Shown one piece after another: positions 48,158-57,344 of a DNA stretch of 64,000 nucleotides. The DNA is from Shewanella livingstonensis (GTDB lineage: Bacteria; Pseudomonadota; Gammaproteobacteria; Enterobacterales; Shewanellaceae): assembly GCF_003855395.1 (NCBI RefSeq), contig NZ_CP034015.1:2490001-2554000 (forward strand), written 5' to 3'. Under the pieces are notes generated by a model. That model made no database searches. It saw only the letters and a list, made by a program, of their open reading frames with translations, and was not told the origin of the DNA. Made by a program: the position numbers and the translations under genes. How positions within the stretch are numbered: the first letter of the stretch is position 1; each line of letters opens with the position of its first letter.

Positions 48158-49330
48158 GTGTTTATTGATTTTTTCCTTACCCTAAAAAAGCACAAAGTGC
48201 CTTGTAGCTTACGTGAGCTATTAGACCTTATCGCCTTGCTAAAGAAAGGAGTGATTTTTGCCAATGTAGACGATTTTTATAACCTCGCTAAAATCGTCAT
48301 GGTTAAAGATGAAATTCATTATGATAAATACGATAACGCCTTTGCTGAGTACTTTAACGGCATAGAAAATATTGATATTTTCGATAAAATTTTGCCGGAA
48401 GATTGGCTGCGTAAAGAGTTCGAAAAACATCTGACTCAAGAAGAAAAAGACCAACTCAAATCAATGGGCGGCCTTGAAGAATTAATGAAGACGTTAAAAG
48501 AACGTCTTGAACAACAAAAAAAACGTCATGCTGGCGGTAATAAATGGGTTGGCACCGGCGGCACATCACCGTTTGGAGCTTATGGTTATAACCCCGAAGG
48601 GATTAGAGTAGGCCAAGACAAAAACCGTAACAACAGTGCCGTTAAAGTGTGGGACAAACGCGAATTTAAAAATTTTGACCAAGACCGCGAATTGGGCACC
48701 CGTAATATCAAATTAGCCCTTAAAAAACTGAGAAAATTTGCCCGAACTGGCGCCAGTGAAAAGCTCGACATTAATACCACGATTAGCTCAACGGCTAAAA
48801 ACGGTGGCATGTTAGATGTGCATATGGAACCTGAGCGTCATAACGCCGTTAAAGTGCTGATGTTTTTCGATATTGGTGGTTCGATGGATGATTATATTCA
48901 TACTTGCGAAGAGCTATTTTCTGCAGCCCACAGTGAATTTAAGCATCTTAAGTTCTTTTATTTTCACAATTGTTTGTATGAAAGGGTGTGGCAGGATAAT
49001 AGCCGAAGATTTGATAGAATGATTGATCTTGAAGAAATTATCAGAACATTCTCATCTGATTACAAAGTCATTTTTGTTGGCGATGCCACTATGGGGCCTT
49101 ATGAAATTATCGCTAAAGGTGGCAGTGTCGAACACTGGAATGAAAAACCCGGTATCGAATATATGAATCGACTGCTCAGTCACTTCAATAAGGTTGCGTG
49201 GTTAAATCCACAGCCTGAAAATCACTGGCAAATTCATCATTCAATTTCGATTATTCAACAGTTGGTGAGCAATAAAATGTACCCCCTTACCGTTGATGGT
49301 ATTGGCCGGGCGATTAAAGACTTGAGTTAA
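48158..49330 (+). CDS. VWA domain protein, CoxE-like
   Basis: 390 residues, matching the CoxE/DUF58-neighbour VWA type. The N-terminal half is helical and charged (RKEFEKHLTQEEKDQL). The MIDAS-like motif reads LMFFDIGGSMDDYIH near residue 232, where the usual DxSxS is replaced by DIGGS, as is common in this family. Partner of the MoxR ATPase just upstream. Starts at GTG, with ACAG and GGTGAT before it, so the start is less certain. Confidence 0.88.
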   Translation: MFIDFFLTLKKHKVPCSLRELLDLIALLKKGVIFANVDDFYNLAKIVMVKDEIHYDKYDNAFAEYFNGIENIDIFDKILPEDWLRKEFEKHLTQEEKDQLKSMGGLEELMKTLKERLEQQKKRHAGGNKWVGTGGTSPFGAYGYNPEGIRVGQDKNRNNSAVKVWDKREFKNFDQDRELGTRNIKLALKKLRKFARTGASEKLDINTTISSTAKNGGMLDVHMEPERHNAVKVLMFFDIGGSMDDYIHTCEELFSAAHSEFKHLKFFYFHNCLYERVWQDNSRRFDRMIDLEEIIRTFSSDYKVIFVGDATMGPYEIIAKGGSVEHWNEKPGIEYMNRLLSHFNKVAWLNPQPENHWQIHHSISIIQQLVSNKMYPLTVDGIGRAIKDLS

Positions 49331-49381
49331 TGTCAACTCGGGTTAATCGAATCGAAAAACAATAACAAGAAGGCAAGAAAT

Positions 49382-50290
49382 ATGGAATTTTTACGCACCG
49401 ATGATAGTTGTTTTGCTCATTTACCCGATTACCACTTTACCGCTAAATATTTGATGGTTGACGACAGTGAAGGTGGCGAGCTTCGAGTTCATTATCTTGA
49501 TGAAGGCCCTAAAGATGCTGCGCCGATATTATTGCTGCACGGTGAACCAACATGGAGCTTTTTGTATCGCAAGATGATCCCTATTTTGGTAAAAGCAGGC
49601 CATCGGGTGATTGCGCCTGATTTAGTTGGTTTTGGCCGCTCAGATAAACCAACCAAACGCACTGATTATACTTATCAGCGCCATGTTGATTGGATCACAT
49701 CTTTAGTATCACAACTCGAATTAACCAATATCACTTTGGTGTGTCAAGATTGGGGCGGGTTAATTGGTTTACGATTAGCCGCAGAAGAGCCCGATCGTTT
49801 TGCCCGTATTGTGGCTGCCAATACCATGTTGCCAACAGGTGATCATGAGCCTGGTGAAGCGTTTAAAAAATGGCGTCAGTTCTCACAAGAGGTAGATGTT
49901 TTCCCTACAGGTAGCATGATAAACCGTGCATGTGTTGCCACCTTAGCTGCAGATGTGATTGCCGCTTATGATGCTCCGTTTCCAGGTGAAAGTTACAAAG
50001 AGGGCGCTCGCCAGTTTCCGTTATTAGTGCCGATTACCCCTGATGATCCTGCTGCCGATAAAAACCGCGCCGCATGGAAAGTATTATCGCAATGGCAAAA
50101 GCCATTTTTAACGGCGTTTAGTGATTCAGATCCAATCACTGCTGGCGGCGACAAGCTGATGCAAAAACTGATACCGGGTACAAAAGGGCAACAGCATACG
50201 ACTATTATCAGTGCAGGCCACTTTTTACAAGAAGACAAAGGTGAAGTGTTAGCTGACGTCGTAGTTCAATTTATTGCCGATAATAGTTAG
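49382..50290 (+). CDS. Haloalkane dehalogenase
   Basis: 302 residues, alpha/beta hydrolase of the haloalkane dehalogenase family, subfamily I style. LLHGEPTWSFLYRKMIP gives the oxyanion HGEP, VCQDWGGLIGL has the nucleophile Asp near residue 123 with the halide-binding Trp next to it, FSDSDPIT the acid near 250 and AGHFLQED the His near 280. It hydrolyses carbon-halogen bonds to alcohols. Its presence at the end of the acyl-CoA series suggests use of halogenated alkanes or acids, but promiscuous family members are common. AAGAAGGCAAG gives the ribosome site. Confidence 0.9.
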   Translation: MEFLRTDDSCFAHLPDYHFTAKYLMVDDSEGGELRVHYLDEGPKDAAPILLLHGEPTWSFLYRKMIPILVKAGHRVIAPDLVGFGRSDKPTKRTDYTYQRHVDWITSLVSQLELTNITLVCQDWGGLIGLRLAAEEPDRFARIVAANTMLPTGDHEPGEAFKKWRQFSQEVDVFPTGSMINRACVATLAADVIAAYDAPFPGESYKEGARQFPLLVPITPDDPAADKNRAAWKVLSQWQKPFLTAFSDSDPITAGGDKLMQKLIPGTKGQQHTTIISAGHFLQEDKGEVLADVVVQFIADNS

Positions 50291-50340
50291 CGTTAATAAA
50301 ATGACAGTTAATAAAAAATAGTAATAAAAGACTCCTAATA

Positions 50341-50372
50341 AAAAGAGCAGCCAAATATGGCTGCTCTTTTTA
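50341..50372. terminator. Bidirectional terminator
   Basis: AAAAGAGCAGCCA and TGGCTGCTCTTTT form a 13-bp stem with a four-base loop, with T runs on both strands. It separates the dehalogenase gene from the convergent FAD-dependent gene. Confidence 0.92.
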
Positions 50373-50433
50373 TATAATTCATTTTGTAGAACTACGTTTA
50401 TTGACCCTAATTAATGATCAACCCAATAGCCTA

Positions 50434-52053
50434 TTAACTATTCGACATTGCTTTTATCATGTCTAATGCAACGGCTTCGGCAATACTAATACCGTCGATA
50501 CCCGCTGATAATATCCCGCCGGCATAACCAGCACCTTCACCTGCAGGGTATAAGCCTTTAGTATTAATACTTTGGTAATCGGCGCCACGTTTAATTTGCA
50601 CCGGTGAAGAGGTGCGAGTTTCAACGCCGGTTAACATGGCATCTTGACTGTCAAACCCCCTAATTTTCTTACCAAACGCCGGTATTGCTTCACGGATAGC
50701 ATCGATGGCGAATTGTGGTAACGCATCGCTTAAATCAGTCATTTTTACATTGGGTTTGTAAGATGGTTCAACGTTTTCAAACGGTTTACCCGATCCTGCC
50801 GCTAAAAAGTCACCGACCATTTGTGCAGGCGCATCGTAATTACTCCCCCCCATAACATAAGCATGGCGTTCCAGTTTTCGTTGCAGTGCAATACCTTGCA
50901 ATGGATCGTTATCAAAATCACTTGGATCTATGCCCACCACAATGGCACTGTTGGCATTACGTTCACTGCGCGAATATTGGCTCATGCCATTAGTCACTAC
51001 CGCATGTTCTTCAGACGTTGCCGCCACAACCACACCACCAGGACACATACAAAAGCTGTAAACACTGCGACCACTCTTACAATGATGCACGAGCTTATAA
51101 TCAGCTGCGCCTAACATTGGGTGACCAGCGTTAATGCCAAAGCGATCTTTATCAATCATCTCTTGTTTGTGTTCAATACGAAAACCAATTGAAAATGACT
51201 GTGCCTGCATATACACGCCTTTATCATGCAACATTTGGAATGTATCGCGGGCACTGTGGCCAATGGCTGCAATCACATGCTTAGAATGCAGTACTTCACC
51301 ATTTCTGAGGGTGACACCCGTCACTTCCCGATCGATTATGTTGATTTCATCTACGCGGGTTTCAAAACGAATGTCTCCGCCTAAGCGAATGATCTCTCGG
51401 CGCATTTTTTCCACCATGGTGACCAATTTAAAGGTACCAATGTGCGGTTTGCTTACATAAATAATTTCTGCAGGTGCGCCAGCAGCAACAAATTCTTGTT
51501 TTACTTTTAAGCCTTTAAAACCTGGGTCTTTAACCTGGCTGTATAACTTACCATCGGAAAACGTGCCTGCGCCACCTTCACCAAATTGTACATTTGATTC
51601 GGTATTTAGCTCACTGGTACGCCAAAAGCGAAAGGTATCTTTAGCACGTTCGTGTACTGATTTACCGCGTTCTAAAATAATCGGCTTAAAGCCCATTTGC
51701 GCCAACATCAACCCAACAAACAAACCACAAGGGCCCATACCAATCACGATTGGACGTTCGGTTAACCCTTCTGGTGCACACGCGACATATTTATAATCAG
51801 TATCGGGCGACACGCGAATATTATGGTCATCTGCAAGTGATGCCAATAACGCGGCTTCGTCGACATTGGTTAAGGTTACATCCAAGGTATAAATTAAGAA
51901 AATTAAGTTCTTTTTGCGCGCATCGTAGCCACGTTTAAACACATGTATGTCAACCAGCTGATCCGCTGAAATAGAGAGCCTTTGCAACACGACTTGTTGC
52001 AGTGCATCTTCATTATGGTCTAGAGACAATTGTACTTGGTTTAAACGGATCAT
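50434..52053 (-). CDS. NAD(P)/FAD-dependent oxidoreductase (COG2509-like)
   Basis: 539 residues. After an N-terminal domain of about 100 residues, the FAD-binding motif GMGPCGLFVGLMLAQMG with Glu in PIILERG is seen, and later GGAGTFSDGKLYS, HVIAAIGHSARDTF and PAGEGAGYAGGILSAG. The set matches the large bacterial uncharacterised FAD-dependent dehydrogenases of COG2509. Reaction unknown. Monocistronic and convergent with the catabolic series, ending at the shared terminator. Confidence 0.88.
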   Translation of the reverse strand: MIRLNQVQLSLDHNEDALQQVVLQRLSISADQLVDIHVFKRGYDARKKNLIFLIYTLDVTLTNVDEAALLASLADDHNIRVSPDTDYKYVACAPEGLTERPIVIGMGPCGLFVGLMLAQMGFKPIILERGKSVHERAKDTFRFWRTSELNTESNVQFGEGGAGTFSDGKLYSQVKDPGFKGLKVKQEFVAAGAPAEIIYVSKPHIGTFKLVTMVEKMRREIIRLGGDIRFETRVDEINIIDREVTGVTLRNGEVLHSKHVIAAIGHSARDTFQMLHDKGVYMQAQSFSIGFRIEHKQEMIDKDRFGINAGHPMLGAADYKLVHHCKSGRSVYSFCMCPGGVVVAATSEEHAVVTNGMSQYSRSERNANSAIVVGIDPSDFDNDPLQGIALQRKLERHAYVMGGSNYDAPAQMVGDFLAAGSGKPFENVEPSYKPNVKMTDLSDALPQFAIDAIREAIPAFGKKIRGFDSQDAMLTGVETRTSSPVQIKRGADYQSINTKGLYPAGEGAGYAGGILSAGIDGISIAEAVALDMIKAMSNS

Positions 52054-52406
52054 GATTTACCTAAGAAAGAGACTTAAAAAACAGCGCATAGTTTACGTGA
52101 TTTAACCTTAAAATGAAATTATCTATTGATGACATATGACATATGCCATACTGGCAGGTTCTATTAATGATATAGATTAAATTATGGCATTAGCTGAATT
52201 TGTTTGCCTTTGTAGTGTTCCGTCTAGACGGTTCATTTAGTGTTAATCTATAAACCATTTGATGATTTTTACCATGTTGTCATTCAATCTTTCGGTGTTG
52301 GTCAGCTATTGAAAATTTAATCACACCAGTTACGGTATTCCATTAGTAAAATGAATGGTTTAGTTTACTGAGGTATTTGTAGTTGGTTGAGTAAAAGGGA
52401 GAAGTA

Positions 52407-53201
52407 ATGTTACATCAAGGAATTTCTATCATGCTGGCCCCAGTATTAGTGTTTCAGGGACTTAAGGTTCGCCGTACTACGCCAAGGTTGCCTGAACCCG
52501 AGGGTAAACGAGTTGGGCAAACTGGATCTAATCCTGCGTTAAACTTGCTTATTTTAGGCGACTCAGCTGCTGCAGGCGTTGGAGTGACCAATCAACAACA
52601 CGCTCTATTGGGACAGATTATTGAGCAATTAAGCCCTCAACTCGAATTTAGTTATGCATTGTTTGCTAAAACTGGATCGACCACAGCCACCACGTTACAA
52701 GCCTTACATGAACGCATTGATACAGCCCATCCAATCCTCAGCCAAAAGCACTATGATGTTATTGTTACATCACTGGGTGTCAACGACATTACTTCATCAA
52801 TCAGTTGCGATAAGTGGTTGCAGCAACAAAAACAGTTGTTAGAACTCATTACTCAGCGCTATAAACCCAAACTGATATTAGTGACTGCGTTACCGCCACT
52901 GGGGTTATTTCCTGTTTTGCCTAATCCACTTCGGTGGAGCTTAGGCCAGCGAGCAAATCAATTTAATCGCCAGTTACAGCAATTACTGATTAAGTTAAAT
53001 CAACAAGTCAACCAACCGACAGATTTCAGATTAATTAAATTACCATTAGACAACCCACAACCTGACATCACTATGCTCGAGTTTATGCGCCAAGTGATGG
53101 CTACCGATGGGTTTCACCCAGGTGCCCCGATTTATTCAGCGTGGGCTAATTTGGTTGTTGAGCAAATAGTTGGTGGTATTAAATCTGCAGCGATTGAATA
53201 A
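52407..53201 (+). CDS. SGNH/GDSL hydrolase
   Basis: 264 residues. Catalytic Ser53 lies in LLILGDSAAAGVGV (block I), the Asn block in VTSLGVNDI, and the Asp-His pair in ATDGFHPGAPIY near residues 234-237. The N terminus has only weak hydrophobicity and no clear signal peptide. Likely an intracellular ester hydrolase; substrate unknown. AAGGGAGAAGTA precedes the ATG, a strong ribosome site. Confidence 0.9.
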   Translation: MLHQGISIMLAPVLVFQGLKVRRTTPRLPEPEGKRVGQTGSNPALNLLILGDSAAAGVGVTNQQHALLGQIIEQLSPQLEFSYALFAKTGSTTATTLQALHERIDTAHPILSQKHYDVIVTSLGVNDITSSISCDKWLQQQKQLLELITQRYKPKLILVTALPPLGLFPVLPNPLRWSLGQRANQFNRQLQQLLIKLNQQVNQPTDFRLIKLPLDNPQPDITMLEFMRQVMATDGFHPGAPIYSAWANLVVEQIVGGIKSAAIE

Positions 53202-53273
53202 AATAGCTGTATGTATCATGCCATACGTAATGTGTGGAATTTATCATAGCAACGGTTAGGGCTAACATACTTC

Positions 53274-53334
53274 TGCCCCAAAGCTTGTTTAGGCTATGGC
53301 CTGCGGCCACTAACGTCGTGGCGCTTCACCCACC
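53274..53334 (+). repeat. REP-like repeat, copy 1
   Basis: Contains GCTATGGCCTGCGGCCACTA and GTGGCGCTTCACCCAC, both self-complementary. The same core recurs at 53437-53480, 54641-54683 and, inverted, 57611-57655. Confidence 0.7.
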
Positions 53335-53379
53335 CAGACTATGGTCGTCATTTTTCAACTTACGCGGGTTAATTTAATC

Positions 53380-53745
53380 GTCTTCCCGGTAATGCTTTTG
53401 AGCCGGGATCCAGGTGTTAGTTTTTGTACTTATGTGCTTATGACCTACGGCCACAAACGTCGTGGCGCTTCGCCCACACCAGACCAAGAGGTAATTAACG
53501 TCTATTCCCTCTTGGAACTCCCAGCCGCCACATCAAAATTATCTGAAAAACGATAATTTCGCGACGTGGTTAAATCCAGCTTTTGTCCTCGTTTGTAGCC
53601 AGCTTCGGCCTTATTCGAAAATGCTAACGCTTCCGATGGTACATCCTGTACCTCGAAAGCTAGCCTGACATCCATGTCAGGACTCACGTCATTTTCTTCA
53701 ACGTCCTCAAGTTCAGAGTTGAATTTAGACTGTTGCAAGCAACAG
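53380..53745 (+). repeat. Left arm of ~350-bp island-flanking inverted repeat
   Basis: Aligns with the complement of about 57345-57705. Shared landmarks in order: AGCCGGGATCCAGGTGTT, the REP-like core, CTTCGGCCTTATTCGAAAAT, GACATCCATGTC, and AGTTCAGAGTTGAATTTAGA. Similarity is patchy in the middle. No transposase belongs to it. Confidence 0.7.
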
Positions 53746-54012
53746 AACATAAGCCAGAACATGGCCACCCATCCCAAGTATTTCTACTTGATTGCTATCA
53801 AGTTTTTCTGCTATGAAGAATTCTGGATATGACAGGTAAGTCGCTAATTTAACTTTAATTTTAAACATGTTTATTAAAGTTGGTGAGTTGAGTACATCTA
53901 GCCAAACCCTCGCCAAAGCCATGAAAACGGGTTATGTTACTTATATAAATTATGGAGGGAATTTTTTAGTAAATTTTTTTTAAAAATATTCTAAGGGTGC
54001 AGAGGTCAATAT

Positions 54013-54456
54013 ATGTGGAACAAAATGCTAACAATGAAATTGTTGTCTTTTTCAATATGTATATATTTTCTTATTTTTTCAAACAACACGTTAGCTACAA
54101 AAGAAATTGATTATAAAGACGTAAATTTCTACACTTTGGCTGCTAATGAGACCGTTTTGGATGGTAAAAAAATACTGATTCAAGGATGGTTAGAAGTTTG
54201 GGGTGACTTTGATGGTGGTAAATACTCTGTCTATTTGTATCCAGTTGATATTAGCCGAGGGAATAAGAATTCTTTTGATAGAATAATGGTTGTTGTAGAT
54301 AAGGAAGCATTCGACTTTGCTAAAGAAAGTCTTAATAAAAAAGCTGTTCAAGTAATAGGCACTTATAGTCTAAAAAAGCCTTCAAAGAGTGGTGTTTTCG
54401 GTGATATAAGTAAATTGTCAAGATTAAGGATTAATCCATTAGCTGAAAATAAATAA
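54013..54456 (+). CDS. Small exported protein, OB-fold-like
   Basis: 147 residues with a signal peptide (LLSFSICIYFLIFSNNTLA) and a mature part with GKKILIQGWLEVWGDFDGG and VQVIGTYSLKK, a beta-rich pattern like tRNA_anti/OB-fold proteins. Base use is more AT-rich than the surrounding housekeeping genes, suggesting transfer. GAGG lies eight bases before the ATG. The position among Rhs debris is compatible with an immunity protein, but nothing shows this. Confidence 0.65.
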   Translation: MWNKMLTMKLLSFSICIYFLIFSNNTLATKEIDYKDVNFYTLAANETVLDGKKILIQGWLEVWGDFDGGKYSVYLYPVDISRGNKNSFDRIMVVVDKEAFDFAKESLNKKAVQVIGTYSLKKPSKSGVFGDISKLSRLRINPLAENK

Positions 54457-54640
54457 GTCACCTAGTGCGCCGAGCTAAATTAGTAGATGTACAAATTATG
54501 GGTGGCATTCTTTTGAATTGTGCTTGCGATAAAGAGCAGTCAAGCCTCGGGTACCACTCTTTATTACAAATAGCATAAATAGTTCTTTGAAATAAATAGT
54601 AAAATAAAAGTCTTCGAAATCACTACTCCAGCTCGTTTAA

Positions 54641-54683
54641 GCCCCAAAGTGTGTTTAGGCTATGGCCTGCGGCCACTAACGTC
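54641..54683 (+). repeat. REP-like repeat, copy 3 (partial)
   Basis: GCCCCAAAGT then GCTATGGCCTGCGGCCACTA as in the copy at 53274, ending at ACGTC. It runs straight into the open frame that follows, marking a recombination joint. Confidence 0.65.
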
Positions 54684-54908
54684 TGTTCCCTCTTTATTTT
54701 CTATAAAAGAATTGGCCCAGCCGACATTGATGTAAATGGCTGGATTATGATTAAAAGGACGGGAGAGCAAAGCTTAGAAAATAGCCATTCTTCTATACAA
54801 AAATTAGGTAGTGATATTAAAGGTATTAGACGAGAGTATAATAACAACCCAACTGGCTTCATTCAGCAGATTATTGGTGTCCCAGATATAAATCCTAGAG
54901 GTAATTAA
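54684..54908 (+). pseudogene. Orphan C-terminal protein fragment (possible toxin tail)
   Basis: An open frame without its own start or ribosome site, beginning at the repeat joint. It reads RIGPADIDVNGWIMIKRTG and continues for about 50 residues, ending in GVPDINPRGN. It is followed after two bases by a membrane protein gene. The layout, a beheaded tail followed by a small gene near an Rhs core remnant, is that of a displaced Rhs-type toxin tip and its immunity gene. I did not recognise the tail family. Confidence 0.45.
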
Positions 54909-54910
54909 AG

Positions 54911-55273
54911 ATGCATTATCTTCGTAGCTTTATTATTGGTGGCTATGCATATTACAGAAATAAAAACTTTGAGCATGGTAAGGCTGTTACCATGTTAATG
55001 CTACCTGTTATTGGCTTGCCCACATTAATTTTGAGCGGCATAGGGCTTTATTTATTTCAAGACCTGTCATTTTATATTGATAATTATGCACTTGAGCTAA
55101 TATTGATGTTTTTGATAGCCAGTACTTTGGGAACGTACAAGGTAGAAAAGTTTTTAGATGAATATAAGGGTGAGGAAGTGTTAACAACACTATCAAAAGA
55201 AATTCGTATTCATAGCGTAATTGTTTACACCCTGATTGCTGTAAATTTTTGCGTTTGGTACTTTCTGAGGTAG
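54911..55273 (+). CDS. Small membrane protein (possible immunity protein)
   Basis: 120 residues with about three hydrophobic segments: AVTMLMLPVIGLPTLILSGIG, the ALELILMFLIAS region, and a C-terminal VIVYTLIAVNFCVWYF. GAGG lies ten bases before the ATG, overlapping the end of the toxin-tail-like fragment. A perfect hairpin follows. No family recognised; the immunity role is inferred from position only. Confidence 0.6.
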   Translation: MHYLRSFIIGGYAYYRNKNFEHGKAVTMLMLPVIGLPTLILSGIGLYLFQDLSFYIDNYALELILMFLIASTLGTYKVEKFLDEYKGEEVLTTLSKEIRIHSVIVYTLIAVNFCVWYFLR

Positions 55274-55341
55274 CAAACGATATTTAGCATTTAACGTGAC
55301 GTATATGGTTAAAAATATTAAGTCCGTCAGTTAGAGTGATT

Positions 55342-55366
55342 ACAAAGTCCGCATTGCGGACTTTGT
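55342..55366. terminator. Perfect 25-bp hairpin after the membrane protein gene
   Basis: ACAAAGTCCGC, ATT loop, GCGGACTTTGT. The T run is short, but the stem position 68 bases after the stop codon fits a terminator. Confidence 0.65.
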
Positions 55367-55697
55367 TGTCTCTGACCTAGGCTGCCAGCGTGTTTTCGTT
55401 TGTCTTTTTGATCTGCTTTCGGTTGCTTGTTCGGCCTGTTGCTCTGCGAGGTACTCACTGGCCATGGCCTTGTGTTTATTGATGCTCATGCAGCGGGCCA
55501 AGGTTTTCAGCCGCGTTTCAGTGTCCGGCGTCTGGCCGTTGTCTTTATGGCGGCTTCCGGCCACAGACTGTCTGATAGCCTATTTAAATCAGCCAATTAA
55601 CTAAAAAAGCGTCTCTATGAAATTTTTTTCAACTAGGTATACTGAGCTTAATTTGATGCTCTTTAACACCGCAGCTCTCTAGGCGAAAACGCCTCCA
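55367..55697. other. Intergenic region of unlike base composition, no clear gene
   Basis: The first 200 bases are GC-richer than their surroundings and could be a remnant of a transferred gene; a 74-codon minus-strand frame there (55340-55564) is charged but matches nothing I know. The rest is AT-rich and leads into the Rhs remnant. Confidence 0.4.
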
Positions 55698-55892
55698 ACG
55701 CTTGGACGCACGTCAGGTTCGCTCATTCACATGAACGGTCGGGTGTACGATTACAACCTTGGCCGCTTTTTGAGTGTGGATCCGCTTATTCAGAGCCCAA
55801 CATCGACCCAATCGGTGAATCCTTACTCGTATATCATGAATAACCCGCTGGCGGGGACAGATCCGACATGGTATGCGATCGATAAAATTTAG
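55698..55892 (+). pseudogene. Rhs core-domain remnant
   Basis: One frame reads LIHMNGRVYDYNLGRF, then LSVDPLIQSPTSTQ and NPYSYIMNNPLAGTDPT, the unmistakable RHS-repeat-associated core. Intact Rhs proteins run for over a thousand residues before this and carry a variable toxin after it. Here only about 60 residues remain, and the frame closes at TAG 12 bases before the insertion sequence begins. Confidence 0.88.
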
Positions 55893-55895
55893 TGG

Positions 55896-57245
55896 GGTCA
55901 GTGTCTGACGAATCCCCACAAAAGAATGAATAAAAATAATGAGATAGGTTAAAAACTGAGGAACATTCATGGTATTTGGTGATCAAATTTATCGCCAAAC
56001 AAAAATTACCACGAGTAAATGCCATGAATGCAAAACAAGTTTTATCAAAATGCCTCTCACTTGTCACCCCATTAATGCACAAAACACTCCGCTTTAGCTT
56101 GTTTACTGCCATTGAAAGCTCAATGAATGGTGGCTCGCTTTCTATCACCGGACTTGGTCGCAACATTACTAATAAAGCTAAAGAAAAACATAAGATTAAG
56201 CGTGTAGATAGGCTTTGTAATAATACCAATGTTCATCGTGAAATCGAGCTTGTATACACCCGTATGGCCTGCTTGCTAGTCGGAAAGATGAAGCAACCCA
56301 TTATTCATATCGATTGGTCAGATCTTGATGACAGAAAGCAGCATTTTCTCATTCGAGCATCTTTGGCGGCTCAAGGACGCTCATTGACACTTTATGAAGA
56401 AATACACCCCCTAAACAAAAAAGAGAAACCTAAAACTCATCTACTCTTTCTGACCAAACTTAAGGCGATGCTACCTAACGACAGCAAGCCTGTCATCGTG
56501 ACTGATGCTGGATTTCGAATTCCATGGTTTAAACAAATACTGTCACTTGATTGGGATTATGTCGGACGATTCAGAAACAGAACTCACTGTAAAAAGCATG
56601 TTGAGGATGATTGGTTTCCAGTTAAAAATTTGTATGTTCAAGCAAACTCAAGTGCCAAAAATCTCGGCATATATTACTTAGGTGAGCAAACTGCTTTTAA
56701 ATCTCGCTTAGTGATTTTTAAACGTAACGCTAAAGGGCGAAAAGACAAAGTGGCAACAGGTGATAAAGCTAGACAGAGTAAACAGTCACGAACAAGTGCC
56801 GAGCGAGAAAAAGAGCCGTGGTTACTGGCAACATCGCTATGCAGTAGCAGAAATGCTGCTAAAAGAGTCGTTAAAATTTATGCGACGAGGATGCAAATAG
56901 AAGAGAGCTTTAGGGATGTCAAAACGGGTTTGAAAATGAATGATAGTGGCTCAAGGATTACGCATAAGCTCAGCGTATTGTTACTCATCGCCTGCTTATC
57001 TCAATTTATGTTATACCTGTTAGGGTTGGCAGTTAAAGCGGCTGATAAACATAGACAATACCAAGCGAATTCAATCAAGCACCGTAATGTTTTATCAAAT
57101 CAATTTATAGGATTAAGGGCCTATAAAGATAAGTCTTTGAGGCTACTGAAGTCTCACTGGTTAGCAGGAATTAAGATGCTACAATCGTTAATCAAGGAGC
57201 CACAAGCATGTTATTAAATTCGTGGGGATCCCTCAGGGTCAGGGT
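55896..57245 (+). mobile_element. IS10-type (IS4 family) insertion sequence
   Basis: The element spans about 55905-57236 (1332 bp). Ends read CTGACGAATCCCCAC on the left and CTGAGGGATCCCCAC inward from the right, close to the IS10 end CTGAGAGATCCCC. Flanks are GGTCAGTGT and GGTCAGGGT, a nine-base target duplication with one mismatch; nine is the length known for IS10. It sits 3-prime of the Rhs core remnant. Confidence 0.88.
56024..57217 (+). CDS. IS4 family transposase, IS10 group
   Basis: About 397 residues. IHIDWSDLDDRKQHF carries the first catalytic Asp, VIVTDAGFRIPWFKQ the second, and YATRMQIEESFRDVK is the IS4 signature Y-(2)-R-(3)-E-(6)-K with the catalytic Glu. Overall it resembles IS10 transposase (402 residues). 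The ATG at 56024 (MNAKQVLSK) was chosen over upstream TTG/GTG codons because of the match in length and a GAG before it. It appears intact. Confidence 0.92.
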   Translation: MNAKQVLSKCLSLVTPLMHKTLRFSLFTAIESSMNGGSLSITGLGRNITNKAKEKHKIKRVDRLCNNTNVHREIELVYTRMACLLVGKMKQPIIHIDWSDLDDRKQHFLIRASLAAQGRSLTLYEEIHPLNKKEKPKTHLLFLTKLKAMLPNDSKPVIVTDAGFRIPWFKQILSLDWDYVGRFRNRTHCKKHVEDDWFPVKNLYVQANSSAKNLGIYYLGEQTAFKSRLVIFKRNAKGRKDKVATGDKARQSKQSRTSAEREKEPWLLATSLCSSRNAAKRVVKIYATRMQIEESFRDVKTGLKMNDSGSRITHKLSVLLLIACLSQFMLYLLGLAVKAADKHRQYQANSIKHRNVLSNQFIGLRAYKDKSLRLLKSHWLAGIKMLQSLIKEPQACY

Positions 57246-57344
57246 AAACTTTTATAAAAAGTAAATTGAAACACTGGCTTTTCTAACACACTTTTGTCCA
57301 ATAACAAGCTAGCCTTAGCGTTCAAATGTCCAAAAACGAGCTAG

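Noticed and set aside
53502..53777. 91-codon minus-strand frame in the left inverted arm
   Set aside because: The same sequence is broken by frame changes in the right arm, so it is repeat sequence and not a maintained gene.
55340..55564. 74-codon charged minus-strand frame
   Set aside because: It begins in GC-rich debris, overlaps the terminator hairpin and matches no family I know.
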